Shown: piece after piece, positions 11,542-22,729 of the stretch
Position numbering within the stretch: the stretch's first letter is position 1
Layout of the letters: every line of letters starts with the position of its first letter
Source of the DNA: Cymbidium sinense
Lineage: Eukaryota; Streptophyta; Magnoliopsida; Asparagales; Orchidaceae
Assembly (NCBI GenBank): GCA_021442155.1
Contig: CM038232.1
Span: 65,887,555-65,951,554 of the forward strand
Direction of reading: 5' to 3'
DNA length: 64,000 nt
Notes under the pieces: generated by a model
The model's input: the letters and a program-made list of their open reading frames with translations, nothing else
Told to the model about the DNA's origin: nothing
Database searches by the model: none
Translations under genes and position numbers: made by a program

Positions 11542-12895
11542 GGATTTGGAGGTCATTGAGCCGATTTCATTTGTCGAGCGAGTTGGAAAAATTATCTAGC
11601 TCTCAGTATACTTCTATCTACCTAATTCAAAATTTATTTTCATCACTCTTGTATATAATTTTGGTATTTTATTGTGTTGGATTTTATTTAAACTCAGATC
11701 TATGAAGATTTATAAACTTATCATTGTGTACTTCTTGATATGTTTTAGAATGAATTAAAGAGGACATATTTACATTAAAAAGTTTTCATTGAGTATTTTA
11801 TGCTATATAACACTTTGTATATTATAGTGAGTATATTGAGCTTGATAACATTTACTATAGAACAAAAGAACCTTCAAATTATTGTTTTGAACATTACATA
11901 TAAATGGTTTTATAAATTAGGATTATTGACATATGCACATAAATTTACTTATAATTTCTACTATTAGTTGTACCTATTAACATTTACTAATTTCTGTAAC
12001 ATATTTGATAATATTTATATATGCTGAAATTAGTAATATTCTTTGACTATGTATCAAAATAAATATGCAAAAAAGATCAAAAGGTGGGGAACTATAGGTG
12101 ATTGGATGGATGTTTTAGGTGTATTCTTGTATATTTATATGGGATTGTACACCAATAAAATTATCTATCTATGTGTTTTATATGCCTGAATATATGTAAA
12201 CTAGTAGATGTTTAAGTGGAAGTAGAGATATAAGAGAAAATAAAAAATATATAAACAAATGGAGGTATAAGTGGAAGTGGAAGTCTAAGGGGCAAAAAAA
12301 GAAACTATAAAATATTTTAAAAAATTTATTATTTTATATTATTTTACTTTATTTTTGATATCATGCTATTTACTCTATTGCTTGACATATATTTATGATT
12401 GACACTAATTCTTATCGATTACAAGATGATATTCTAGCAATTACTTATTCTTTTATCTTTTGTGTATTGAAAATTATAATAAATCTCGAGTTCCCTATTA
12501 TGCTGTGGTTGCTTAGCCTTATTTTATTCACATATATTATTTCAGGAAAGGGTAGGGCTTATGTTAAGTGGAGGCTATTGGTTACTGTTGAAAGTTTAAA
12601 CTTAAAATTGTTAGTATTTTAGATATATTACTTTGACAGTCATGCATGGTGATATACATATTTTATTGGTAGAAAAATACACGAATTTTGTGTATATTTT
12701 GTTTATTTATAGTTGTGATATGATCTATTATTGAATACTTATATTTTATGATATTTTAATGATAGTAATAGCTTGTGGTTTGTGAAATTGAAAAAAAAAT
12801 TTCCAGTAGATCTTAGGTATTTAATCAAATGTTACAATCTTGACACGATGTGATCAATCTTAATATGATCATTTGCATTGGGTTGGGTTATAACA

Positions 12896-13413
12896 TAGAG
12901 TTATTCCATTTGAAGTCAGTGCTAATATAGCTAATATTTGTTAAATTACATGTTTGAAAAGTCTTCCATAGAATTAGAGGTAGACTAAATGCCTCCCATT
13001 CTTTCATCAAAAGAAATAATGATATTGAAATCTCCTCCAACTTATAAAGGTTTATTAACAAAAGTGAAAAAAATATTTAAGTTGCTTCTACTAGAAACAT
13101 CTACCATACCTATTACATGCAACATAGACAAAAGATCCCTAAGAAACTTGCGACGAAAATAAATTTGAGAATTTAAGACTTGGCGATGATCATCAACCAT
13201 GGTGATCTAATGGCAAAAAATCCAAATCATGTTAATAATATTAGTATAAGAATTTCTAAAGCTAAAAATCTAATAGTGAATTGTATTTTAGTCATATTAA
13301 CTAAATGTTCAATTATGGTCAATACTTTGATATTATTAATTTTGCAAAGATTTTTGATTTAATTTTAGTCGAGGACAACCTATACTCGACATTCCAAATA
13401 AAAGGTTAATCAT
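12896..13413 (-). pseudogene. L1-type LINE endonuclease relic, unit 1
   Basis: This is the N-terminal part of a LINE ORF2 read on the minus strand. It starts near 13413 at the M-I-N-x-L start region, where I-W-N-x-R-G is decayed to F-G-M-S-S. Next come a catalytic-Glu motif I-I-E (clear in units 2 and 3) and N-x-I-W-I-F, then V-G-G-D-F-N-I near 13010-13030 with the catalytic Asp and Asn. It ends with the F-x-W-N-N motif at the LTR edge. The reverse transcriptase that should follow is missing, because the gypsy LTR sits exactly where it would continue. This is best explained by insertion of the gypsy element into the LINE. Stops and frameshifts make it non-functional. Confidence 0.65.
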
Positions 13414-15288
13414 TAAGGAGAAGTAATGATGTTGGACTTAGCGGATCTAGGTAGGGTAATGATAGTATTTTTGCCATGTCTACTTAATTTGATAACACTT
13501 TAACTTCAACACATATATAATGTACATATTCAACCTCAAAAAAGGAAAAATAAATATGTATTTTGTTTATTCATTAAATATGTTAATCAAATTAGACTAT
13601 AATGTTGATTTAAAAAACTATGTTCATATTTAACATAAAATTTTAAAAAAATAAATATGATAAATTTTAATTAAGTTTATACAACTTTAAAATAATTTGA
13701 TGTTTTTGTCCCACCACAAAAGTATGAAAAACTGATGCCCTAAGACATTTTGCAGAGATTAAATTAATAGAGAAGTGGCCACAAAAAAAAAAAAAAATTC
13801 TTATTAAATGTCCTCATCATTCAAATGTTGTCCTAAATTGTTTTTATTTTATGATTTATTTTATTGGGAAATGAATTTTAATTAAATGTGTCTTCTCTAT
13901 TTTCTATCTTTAGCTTGCCCTTTTTAATCTCCATGCATAATTATCATTTTTTATTAATAATAATAATAATAATAATAAATTTATTTTAAAAATTCTGTTT
14001 TACTATTTTTTGTAATGATAAGGATTAGTAAATTTAAATAAATTTTATCACATTAAATTACACAGTTTAAAACATGATAATAAATGTTGATCAAAGCTAA
14101 CCAATAGCTTCTCCCTGGCGAAAAATAAATTAACACAATAACAAAATAAAATCAAAATCAAAATTTTATCTAAATTAAACACTCATGATTATCGTTCTTT
14201 TATATCACAAGATAAATCAACCTTCTTCTTGAGTGATAAAAATCACATGTTAGAGCCAGATATATTGTAAAATTTAATTTGAATCATAATAATTTTATCT
14301 TGTTATATTTCTTGGAAAATAATGCGCTAATTAAAGTAGATCATTATCTACAAAATGAAAAAAGGTTCATCAATTGCCACAGAGGATAAAAAAAAGAGTT
14401 CTTTTATTTCAATGGGGATTTAGTTTTCTGAGTTTGAAATACGAACAGCTTATTGGCAACAAGAAAGCAATATGTGCAGTGCAGTTTTTTAATCGAGTAG
14501 CTAAGTAGTAATTAATCCATGAAACCTATCAATTTGAGAGAACTAGAATTCTGTTTAAAAATGATTTATTTTCTTGGCAATTTTACACGCCGTTAAAACA
14601 TTTCTATTGATTGTATAAATCACTTGATTATTTTTATCCCGCAGAAAAGATAAGCAAGCCTAACAGATATATAATATTGAAGGTGATTAGATTTGATTGT
14701 ATAAATGATTTTTTTATATATTTATACTAATTAATTAATGGCGTGCCACTTATTTATCCTATAAGACTGAGAAGAAGCATTTATTAACACCTATATATTT
14801 CACAATTTCCCAAATATATTAATTTTTTCGTTGCAATGATCTTTATGCCTTTATCAATGAGAAAGATGGAATTATCGCAGATGAATAAAATAAAAGAATT
14901 ATTTGATTAATTATATGTAACACAAATCCTAAAGAAAAAAATAAATTTTTTTTTTAAATTCATCAACAATTTTTTTAGCAATATATTCTGATTCAAGTTT
15001 AATGGGAGACTAATTATATTTCTGGCCAAATTAAATAAAAATAAACTCTATCGTGCATCATATTTGATGCAAAGTAAGTGCTTAAACTTGTGTTTACAAT
15101 CTTTTTTTTAAGCAAAATATAAATCATTAGTAAAAATGTTAATTATAAAAGGAGGCCAAATTGCCAAATAAGAGAGAATATTGAAAAGACAAATCATCCA
15201 AACTTCATACCCCAATTAGACACAATACAAAAGATATAGATTTAGAAGATATTGAGTAATATGAGTGATTTTCTTCAATGAAGTGAAG
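13414..15288. other. AT-rich non-coding stretch, unit 1
   Basis: No coding frame is recognised. It may hold the decayed 5' part of the LINE, but I see no ORF1 motif. Includes short (TAA)n and (A)n runs near 13780 and 13955 and the variable block 14274-14616. Confidence 0.4.
14274..14616. repeat. Variable block A, unit 1
   Basis: A 343-bp block shared with unit 3 (47541-47857) but replaced by an unrelated 108-bp block B in unit 2 (31179-31286). Its second half (from aagaaagcaatatg near 14460) reappears at 52466 just beyond the end of the array. Confidence 0.7.
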
Positions 15289-15295
15289 TGTCATA

Positions 15296-15323
15296 CCCCA
15301 CTTATTAGATACTCTAAGTGGGG
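15296..15323. repeat. Stem-loop ccccactta / taagtgggg, unit 1
   Basis: Perfect 9-bp arms at 15296-15304 and 15315-15323 around a 10-nt loop. It is kept in unit 2 and partly lost in unit 3 (near 48493). Confidence 0.6.
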
Positions 15324-15665
15324 CTCACTATTTTACACACTCTTAATTTAATACATTAAGTTCAACATTAACTTAAATTGAATCATAACTTAAAACTCAT
15401 TCATAGATCATTCATTTTTTAAATTGAAATCATTCAATGGTAGTAAATTAAACCTTGATCTTGAAATAAAACTTAAAGATTAAAACCTAGAAACCACTCA
15501 CAACACTAGCCCAACAAACTTTAGATTACTATGTCACCATTAGGCTTAGATTAGGATGATGTTTGGTTGTTGGGTATTACTTATTTCATATTTTGTGGTG
15601 TATTGTTCATTTGTTAAACTAGATGGTAGGTTGTTTGTCTCTTATAGATTAAGTATTATGAAGAG

Positions 15666-15666
<1 letters not shown>

Positions 15667-15746
<80 letters not shown>

Positions 15747-15748
15747 TT
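15667..15748 (+). repeat. (TTA)n microsatellite, unit 1
   Basis: About 27 TTA repeats. The poly-leucine ORF across it (15556-15786) is a by-product. Confidence 0.95.
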
Positions 15749-15829
15749 GTAGATTTAACAACATTTTATGCAAGGGTCATGTTTAGTGGAGAAACTCAAG
15801 TCATTTAAAAACAAATGAGTTTGCTTGCA

Positions 15830-16975
15830 AGTACTTGTTGTGTAAGTCCTTAAGCATGACCCACAAGGACATGAAGCTTGGTACTTGAGAATATGATGCT
15901 CCATATGTATTCTGGAAGAAGATACCAATAAAAGTGTGTCACATGTGATTCAGAGAATTTGAGATCTTAAGTATGTTCTCTATACTTATACAATACATGA
16001 CGCTCTTGCTTTAATGATTCTAATTAACATATTTTATGCAAAAAAAGAATTTTGGTGGCTACGAGAGATAACAACAATATCAAAAGAAACTTTGAGATTA
16101 AAAGCATTACTCGTTTATGCGATATGTTTAAATATATTTACAAATTTGGGTAGAGGCCTTTTTAGATTGGAGAGGAAGTGCATGATGGGCTAAGTAAAAC
16201 CTAAGCTTTTCTTGACTATGTTTATAAAAGGAACAAATAAAACAAAATTAGACATTTAACTATGGGGATATAGATAGTTCCTTATATATTGGAGGCTTTG
16301 TTCCTTATATTAAGTATAGAAGAAGACCAGTAAGTTTTAAATAATGTATGTTAAGAAAAATTTTATAAGCACCATTTATTTACTTTATGAGTTTGTTTAC
16401 ATAAATATGTGCTTGGAAGAGAACTAATAACTATAGATCTACATAGAAGAGCACATCGTGACTGGTTGACTAATAGTGGGTTGGACGTTAGGTCACAAAA
16501 GATTATGTAAGCAAAATATTTACTTACTTTAAATCTCTTTCTAGTTAAGATTGTATAATATTTTAATTACATAAAAATATTTTATAAGATGAGTACATGA
16601 GATTAAAGGCAGTACAGAATCAAAATTTTGCAAACGCCGAAAGTTTAAGTGGGTAATCTAAGAAATCAAAGTTTGAAGCTATTAGAGGAATAAAGAAATG
16701 ATAGAATATATGACTTAGGTTCATAGAGTTTGGCTTACGAGCATGCCATTCTTCCTCTAGACAAAGCACTAATTCGGTTGACAATGTAGTTAGAAGACAT
16801 GTCACTGCATTGGCTAAGAACATTGAGGCTCAGGTGTCTGCTTAGTTGAAAGCTCGCATAGTTGTTATGGAAGCTATAATGAAAAAGATAAATCAATATA
16901 GATGGACGTGTAAAGAGCTAGTGGTGGAAGACCAAGAGGAGGATGACAAAGAGAAAATTGATAATGATTAATTTG
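15830..16975 (+). pseudogene. CACTA transposase-like relic (Ptta/En/Spm type), unit 1
   Basis: Translated pieces resemble the plant Ptta/En/Spm transposase. V-F-W-K-K-I-P lies near 15910-15930, a W-K-x-V-P-like segment. After further broken sequence, R-N-D-R-I-Y-D-L-G-S lies near 16693-16723, matching the family's K-K-x-R-I-Y-G-L-G-S motif. An acidic/basic tail ending in E-D-D-K-E-K-I-D-N-D-stop closes it near 16970. Stops and at least one frameshift separate the pieces. A GTATGT near 15970 may be an old intron donor. The same relic gives longer open frames in unit 3. This is a similarity call by eye. Confidence 0.4.
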
Positions 16976-17053
16976 TATTTGTATCAATTTAGTATTTTGA
17001 TATGTTTTAAGAGTATTGAATAATTGTATGCAATGTTAAACTTCTAAAACAAT

Positions 17054-17059
<6 letters not shown>

Positions 17060-17123
<64 letters not shown>
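17060..17123. repeat. (AT)n microsatellite, unit 1
   Basis: A pure AT run just downstream of the transposase relic, of different length in each unit. Confidence 0.95.
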
Positions 17124-17125
<2 letters not shown>

Positions 17126-17234
17126 ATTTTGTTAGTATATTTATTATGGTGTAGTGTTAGACATTTTGTCACTTTGTGGGAATTATTAATATTATATGTA
17201 TAATTACGGGTATAAAAAGAGAGAATATATAAGA

Positions 17235-17624
17235 ATCTAACAATCTTCCAATGGATTTTCCATTAATTAAATTGATAAGAGGAGCAATAAAAAAAATTCT
17301 ACAGAAATTTTTTTGGCAAAAATTTTATCCAAAAATTCATTGGAAATTCTTTTCGAAGCTTTTTTTTGGCAGAATGTCTATTTTTAGATAGTTTTCTCAA
17401 ATTCTTTTTTATTGGTAATTAAGTTGAGGTTTTCAATGAATTTTTCATTTAAAATCAGTCGGAAAAGATATTTTAGCTAATTTTTTTTGTCAGAATGCAT
17501 TTTCAACTAAGGATTTATCAACGGACAATTTTCTACCTGAAATTCATTGATAATTGAAATTTTCAACAAAAAAATGTGTTATTTAGACAAAAAATTCCGC
17601 TAGAAATTGAGTGTTTCTATAGTA
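17235..17624 (+). repeat. CACTA subterminal region and decayed terminus, unit 1
   Basis: Recurring short words (ttcattggaaattc, cagtcggaaaa, atcaacggacaat, ttccgctagaaatt) in both orientations, ending in gtgtttctatagta at 17611-17624. This is the style of transposase-binding subterminal repeats in plant CACTA elements. Confidence 0.45.
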
Positions 17625-17746
17625 TCATTGGTTCTAAATTTGCATGTTTGAACTATAATTTCTTGTATGCATGTACAGTTATTCCTACTAATCCCTATTT
17701 TATTGGTTTAGCTAGAATTATTTTTTCTATTTTAAAATGTCATTTG

Positions 17747-18159
17747 TGTTAGAATTAGATTATAACCTTTGGGATTTAGGATGAGTGGAGATGAACAACA
17801 CGAACAAGTGATGTCCTAGGGTTCTTAAGGAGTGGTACCCTAAAGAAGGAGACCTACTAAGGAAGAAGAAGAAGACATAAAGAGTCCCATAGGTTAAATT
17901 TTATAGTCCTAAGTCAGGCTATATAAATGGTAGAGCTTAGTTGCTTATTTCTCATTTTCTTTTAAGGTACATAGTGAAACCCATCTACATGGGCCCATTG
18001 TTATATTAAATTGATGATTGTTTAATTGTTTACTTTGTATTGTGCATTGGACATGTATGCTTTTTTAGGTTTCTTTCTTAACTGCAATTAAGTTAACCAC
18101 TAATTGAACTAACTTCTGACATGTTTTAGAGAGCCATTAGTCTTAAAAGTTGTTGTTAG
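17747..18159 (+). promoter_or_regulatory. Promoter-like segment with TATA box, unit 1
   Basis: The segment opens tgttagaattag, as some LTRs do, and holds ctatataaatgg at 17920-17931. A ttctcattttc region follows about 25 bp on as a plausible start site. Reads toward the foldback repeat that begins ~230 bp downstream. It could be a solo-LTR fragment; no target duplication is seen. Confidence 0.4.
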
Positions 18160-19217
18160 GGTCTGCATAATTCCCACTAGCAGCACTACCTACTACGACT
18201 CTAAAAGAAAAGAAAACACTAAAATTTTTTCATTAAAAAAATTTTTTTTTTCTTTTCCTTTCACCTGTGACTGCTTTTTATCCGAGGTGTGAGAGCAATG
18301 AACTACTCCTGAAACTTTTATTTCCAATTTGAAACCCCAAGTTGTGAACTAGACAGAAACCACAAGCCCACCTCTCACAAGAGTTTACAAACAATCACTT
18401 CTTCTCCAGTCTTCCGCGCTTAACCCACTTCAATGTAGGCATAAAACCAATATATTTATTATATAAAAGGAGAAAAGAAATCCCCTTTTATATCGAGACT
18501 TCAAAATCAGGAACCTGAAAAATCGTAACTTTTTCACCCCTAAAGATCCTACGCATATAACATAGAAAAATTCTTAGAGAAAAAAAAATCCCTCTTCACC
18601 AGATCTTTAAAATTTCTCACAATTGGAAGCATTAAATCCTCATCCTAAGCTGATTTGATAACTCATACAAGAACAAAAATAGGAATGGATAGCTCCCTTA
18701 CTCCACCTTCTACTGTTTCTCTCTCTTATCATTTGAAAGGAAGAGAGCTTCCCAGGAGTAGTTCATTGCTCTAGTTGAGAGGGGATTTTTTTTCTAAAGA
18801 TCTGGTGGAGAGGGGATATTTTTATAATATTTTTTCTATTTTATGAGCATAGGAACTTTAGAGGCAAAAAAGCTATGATTTTTCAGGTTTCTAATTTTGA
18901 AGTCTCGATAGAAAGAAAATTTATTTTCTTTCGTTTTTATAATAAATATTAGAGTTTCTGCCTACATTAGATTGGAGAAGAAGAGATTAACTCTGTGAGA
19001 GGTGGGTTTGTTGTTTCCCAGTCTTGTTCTGGGGTTTTAAATTGGAAAAAAAAGCTTCTAGAGTTGTTCATTGTTCTCACCACTTGGTTAAAAGGGGACA
19101 GAAGTGAAAGGAAAAGAAAAAAAAAAAAAGAAATTTTAAAGAGAAAAATTTCAATGTTTTCTTTTCTTTTTGAGCCATAGTGGGCAGTGGTGCTAGTGGG
19201 AAGATACTATGTAGACC
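18160..19217. repeat. Foldback: long imperfect inverted repeat, unit 1
   Basis: The left arm (18160-18609) is the imperfect reverse complement of the right arm (18795-19217), with a loop of about 185 nt. A clear segment is tatcgagacttcaaaatc at 18491 against gattttgaagtctcgata-type sequence ending at 18910. The outer ends pair too (gggtct...cataattcccactag against ctagtgggaagatac...agacc). No coding frame is present. It resembles a foldback or MITE-like element, or two inverted copies of one segment. Confidence 0.75.
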
Positions 19218-19294
19218 ATAATAAAGCGCAGCTCTAAGACCAACTTTCTACGGCGTGTCGGTTCAATTAGTGGTAAACATGACGACAATTTGGT

Positions 19295-21110
19295 TAGGTT
19301 CAAGATCAATTAAATCCCTCAATCATTTACCAAATCCAATTCCAAATTCCAAACCAAATGATTAGAATCCATAATCAAATCTAAAATCAAAATCCCCCTT
19401 AAAGCCTTATGGTTGAATTCCATAAACTTAGCCAACTCTCCACCCAATTCAATCCAAATTTGATTGATCTCTTCATGAATAATTTATATCTTCATTTATA
19501 TTCACAAATATAAATGAGATATAAACTCGAATAGCCAAAACTAAATCAAACTAAATCCAAATCCAATCAGAGCCTTTTTTAAGCCATATGGTCCTACCTC
19601 CATGAACTTAACCAAATCTCATATAAATTTAACCAAAATCAATTGGAATCTTTATAAACCAATTACTCCTTCATTTATATTCATAAATATAAATAAAACC
19701 CACCCTCTAATGACCAAAAATAAATCAAACTAAATTGGTTTTTCTCCTTAGCCCTTTTGACCTACATCTTTAAGCTTGGTCAAATTTGCTTCCAAATTAC
19801 TCCAAACTTAAGTGATTTTCACATGAATCATCTATATCTTCATTTATATTTTAAAATATAATTGAAATATAAATTCAAATGGCCAAAACCAAATCCAAAA
19901 TCAAACCAAAACCCAATTCAAGCCTTTTAAGCCATTTCCTTGGACTTGGCTAAATCTTATCCAAATCATACAAAAACCAATGATTTTTATCTTCAATCAA
20001 TCATTCCTTCAATTATTTATCTAAATATAAATAAAACCTATAATTATCAATCCAAATTCAAATCAACCCAAGTCAAGCTTGAGTTAGCCCTTTGACTTGA
20101 AAACTTCAAATGAGCCAAAATCCATTTACACTCTAAATTAATTGCGGTTGGATTTATATTTCAATCCTAGGCTCATATATGAGTTCAGCTAAACTTGAAT
20201 CAAGCCAAAACCAAACAAATTGACCCATTTAGGTCCACTTGACCCAAAGTAGCCTAAATGACCTTTTTGAGTCGAGTTCTAATTCCACCCAAATTGGATT
20301 GAACCATGCCCATTTGAGCCTCATTTTCTGATCAACATTCACCCTAGGATGATAAACCACCTTGAATTCGGTCAAACCAAGTCAACTTGGTCCTTTGACC
20401 AAGTCAACCTTTAGCCCAAATAAAATCTGAACTAGCCAAAACCCATCATACATCAAATTGATTGAAACTATTAATTCAAACCAACTCATGATCAATGATT
20501 GAATATGACTAAACCTTCAATTGAGCCAAACTAAATCCAATTAGCCATTTGACCCAAGTTAACCCAAATTAGCCTAAAAGGTCAAAATCAAATCTCTAAC
20601 CAAAATTGATTGCAACTAATAGCTCAAGTTCATTCCAAATTGATTATTGAACTTGGCCAGTAATAATTGATCCCAATTTGACCAATTGGTCAACTTGACC
20701 CAACCTAGCCCAAATTGACCTAAAGGGTTAAATTGGCCAAAATCTAAATTAAATCCAAATTGATTCAAACCAAAGCCTACAATCATTTTCAATTAACCAA
20801 TTGAATATGAACCAACACCTAACCAAACCCAATTTGGTCAAATTGGTCAACTTAGCCCATTTGACCTATTTGAATCCTAGTGAGCTAAAATCAAACCTAG
20901 GCAAAATTGATTGAAGCCACTTGAACCAAAACTCTTCAAATCATCATTTGAACCCAACCCAAGCCTTGGTTTGACCTAATTTGACCAATTGGTCAACCTA
21001 ACCCAACATGAACCCATTTGACCAAATGAAGCCAAAACTTATAAAACAAACCCATGGGACTTTGATGGCTTACCAAGCCTGACCCAAACTGACCCTAGGT
21101 CAGCTCAAAA
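19295..21110 (-). repeat. TTGACC-rich block, unit 1 reverse copy
   Basis: The reverse complement of the forward blocks, and visibly closer to the left-flank copy: 20690-21030 matches 140-480 in inverted order. It contains the same palindromic atttatattcacaaatataaat words. Ends near the start of the hairpin series. Confidence 0.75.
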
Positions 21111-21183
21111 TCAGACCAAAAGCCAAGTGGGCCCCATCCAAATGGCGTGTTTAAAATTTCGATTTCATTTTTGATTTTGACAA

Positions 21184-22510
21184 ATGAAAACTTCCCCTTG
21201 AAAATTCGGTATGCTAAGGGAGGAAGTTCCAATGGGTATTTGAATGTTTTTGTTTTGCCTTTGGAAATTTTACTTAGAAAATTTGAGTATGCTAGGTAAA
21301 GTTCCAAAAAAAAAAGTTTTGAAATTTTTTTTGAATTTTAGATTTGGAGACTTTAATTAACAAATTTGGGTATCTTAAATGAAGTTCCAAATATTATTTG
21401 AAAATTTTGAAATATTTAGTTTGGAGACTTCACTTAACAAATTTGGGTATGTTAAATAAAGTTCAAAAAAAAATGTTTAGAATTTTAAAAATTTTTGGAT
21501 TTTGGATTTTGGAAACTTTACTTAACAAATTTGTGTATGTTAAATGGAGTTTCAAGAATGATTTTAGAAAAATTTTGGATTTTGAATTTGGAGACTTCAC
21601 TTAACAAATTTGGGTATGTTAAGTGAGGTTCCAAAATGTGCTTTGAAAATTTTTGAAATATGATTATTAATTTTTATTTTGGATTTGGAAACTTTAATTA
21701 ACAAATTTGATTATGCTAAGTGGAGTTCCAAATGTGTTTTGAAAAATTTTGAATTTTGGGATTTGGAGACTTCACTTAACAAATTTGGGTATGTAAGTAA
21801 GGTTACAAATGTGTTTAGAAAATTTTAGAATGTGATTGTTAATTTTAATGTTTTGAAAAGAGGACCTCCATTCAACAAGTTTAAGTTTGTAGGATGGAGA
21901 TAAATTTTTTTATTTTCTGAAAATATGATATTTTTATTTTGTGCGTGGTTGTTGATTTTTGAAAGAGAGGAACTCCAACTTAAAACATATGTGGGATATG
22001 TTTAAGTGGGATTTCCTAAATGATATTTTATTTTTAGTTGGGAATGAAATCTTCATTTAATAAATTAAATGAGGATGTTCATGTGTGTTTTTTGGAAACT
22101 TTGATTTTTTGTTTACAAATGAATTTTCTATTCAATAAGTGTGAGTGTATTGAATAGAAAAATTCATGTTTGCTTTTGAAAATTTTATGATTATGATTGT
22201 GATTTTTGGAAAGGATGATTGTTCATTTTAATTTGAAAATGACATCTTCATCAAAGTGAATTGAAAGAAGATGTACATTTTTTCTTTTAGGAAAAATTTT
22301 ATTGGTTTTATTTTTGAAAATCCCTACATGTAACAATTATGGGAATTGTTAGATGAAGGTGACAAAATTTTGTAAAAAATATTTTATTAAATGTATTTTT
22401 AAAAAAAAAGTGCTTTTGAAAAAGCAAAGTTCTTTATGGAAGATTTATTATTTTTAGGATGAACCTTTCCTTATAATGAAAATGATAAGGAGGAAGTCTT
22501 TAAGAGATAT
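21184..22510. repeat. Series of about fifteen stem-loops, unit 1
   Basis: Between 21184 and about 21830 a motif of ~80-95 bp recurs. Each copy holds a purine/pyrimidine stem around aaatttgggtat, for example cacttaac 21598-21605 with gttaagtg 21618-21625. From 21860 on the primary sequence changes from one element to the next but each still folds. The best is gaattttctattcaata (22121-22137) against tattgaatagaaaaattc (22148-22165), one bulge. No coding frame. Confidence 0.75.
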
Positions 22511-22729
22511 TTTCTTTTTATTTTAGATATTTTCATTTTACCCATTGGAGAACCCAACGGGGGTTTTAAGACCAACACAGAATGTGATCCTAAAACCTAA
22601 AGATGTTGTCTAACTCAACTCAAGAATGAAATGAGCTAAGTGCCAATGGAAAGAAGGATAGTCTTAGATTCATACAAAAGTACAAACACACTATCGATAC
22701 TCAAAGGCAACGATCATTTACAAAAGAAT
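22511..22729. other. Unit 1 tail
   Basis: Non-coding sequence with aacccaacgggggtttt, repeated at the end of unit 2 (near 39150). It closes the unit just before the aatgttttgattac word. Confidence 0.5.

Larger units (their letters stand above)
10889..12895 (+). mobile_element. Ty3/gypsy 3' LTR, unit 1 (about 2.0 kb)
   Basis: The segment opens with TGATAA just after the polypurine tract and appears to close with TTATAACA at 12895, giving TG...CA ends with partly inverted termini. It contains a TATA element near 11440-11454 and a GA microsatellite shortly after. At 12896 the sequence changes to minus-strand LINE endonuclease, which supports this right edge. No matching 5' LTR is present in the unit. 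The edges are inferred from position and motif, not from a second LTR copy. Confidence 0.6.
15289..17624 (+). mobile_element. CACTA (En/Spm) transposon relic, unit 1
   Basis: The assignment rests on two signs. One is a transposase C-terminal motif near 16693-16723. The other is a terminal region at 17235-17624 with degenerate inverted words of the gtcggaaa/atttccga type typical of CACTA subterminal DNA, closing in gtgtttctatagta, a decayed form of the usual TTTCTTGTAGTG end. The left edge is uncertain: 15289 begins tgtcataccccac, which could instead be an LTR-like start, and cactattttacacactc at 15327 is a possible decayed left terminus. Confidence 0.45.
5838..22729 (+). repeat. Composite tandem unit 1 (about 16.9 kb)
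   Basis: The first of three head-to-tail copies of the same mosaic. The word aatgttttgattac marks the start of each copy (gttttgatta at 5841, 22730 and 39298). Internal anchors recur in the same order with offsets of 16.4-16.9 kb: the GA microsatellite, the TTA microsatellite, the (AT)n run and the foldback. The sequence immediately before 5838 does not match that before 22730 or 39298, which sets the left edge of the array. Confidence 0.9.

Noticed and set aside
11414..11599. Open frame with an Arg-Glu repeat
   Set aside because: It is the translation of the (GA)n microsatellite inside the LTR.
15556..15786. Open frame with a long poly-leucine run
   Set aside because: It is the translation of the (TTA)n microsatellite, repeated with other lengths in units 2 and 3.
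21184..22510. CRISPR-like array
   Set aside because: The repeats are of uneven length and sequence, each is a stem-loop rather than a constant repeat with unique spacers, and the host is a plant.
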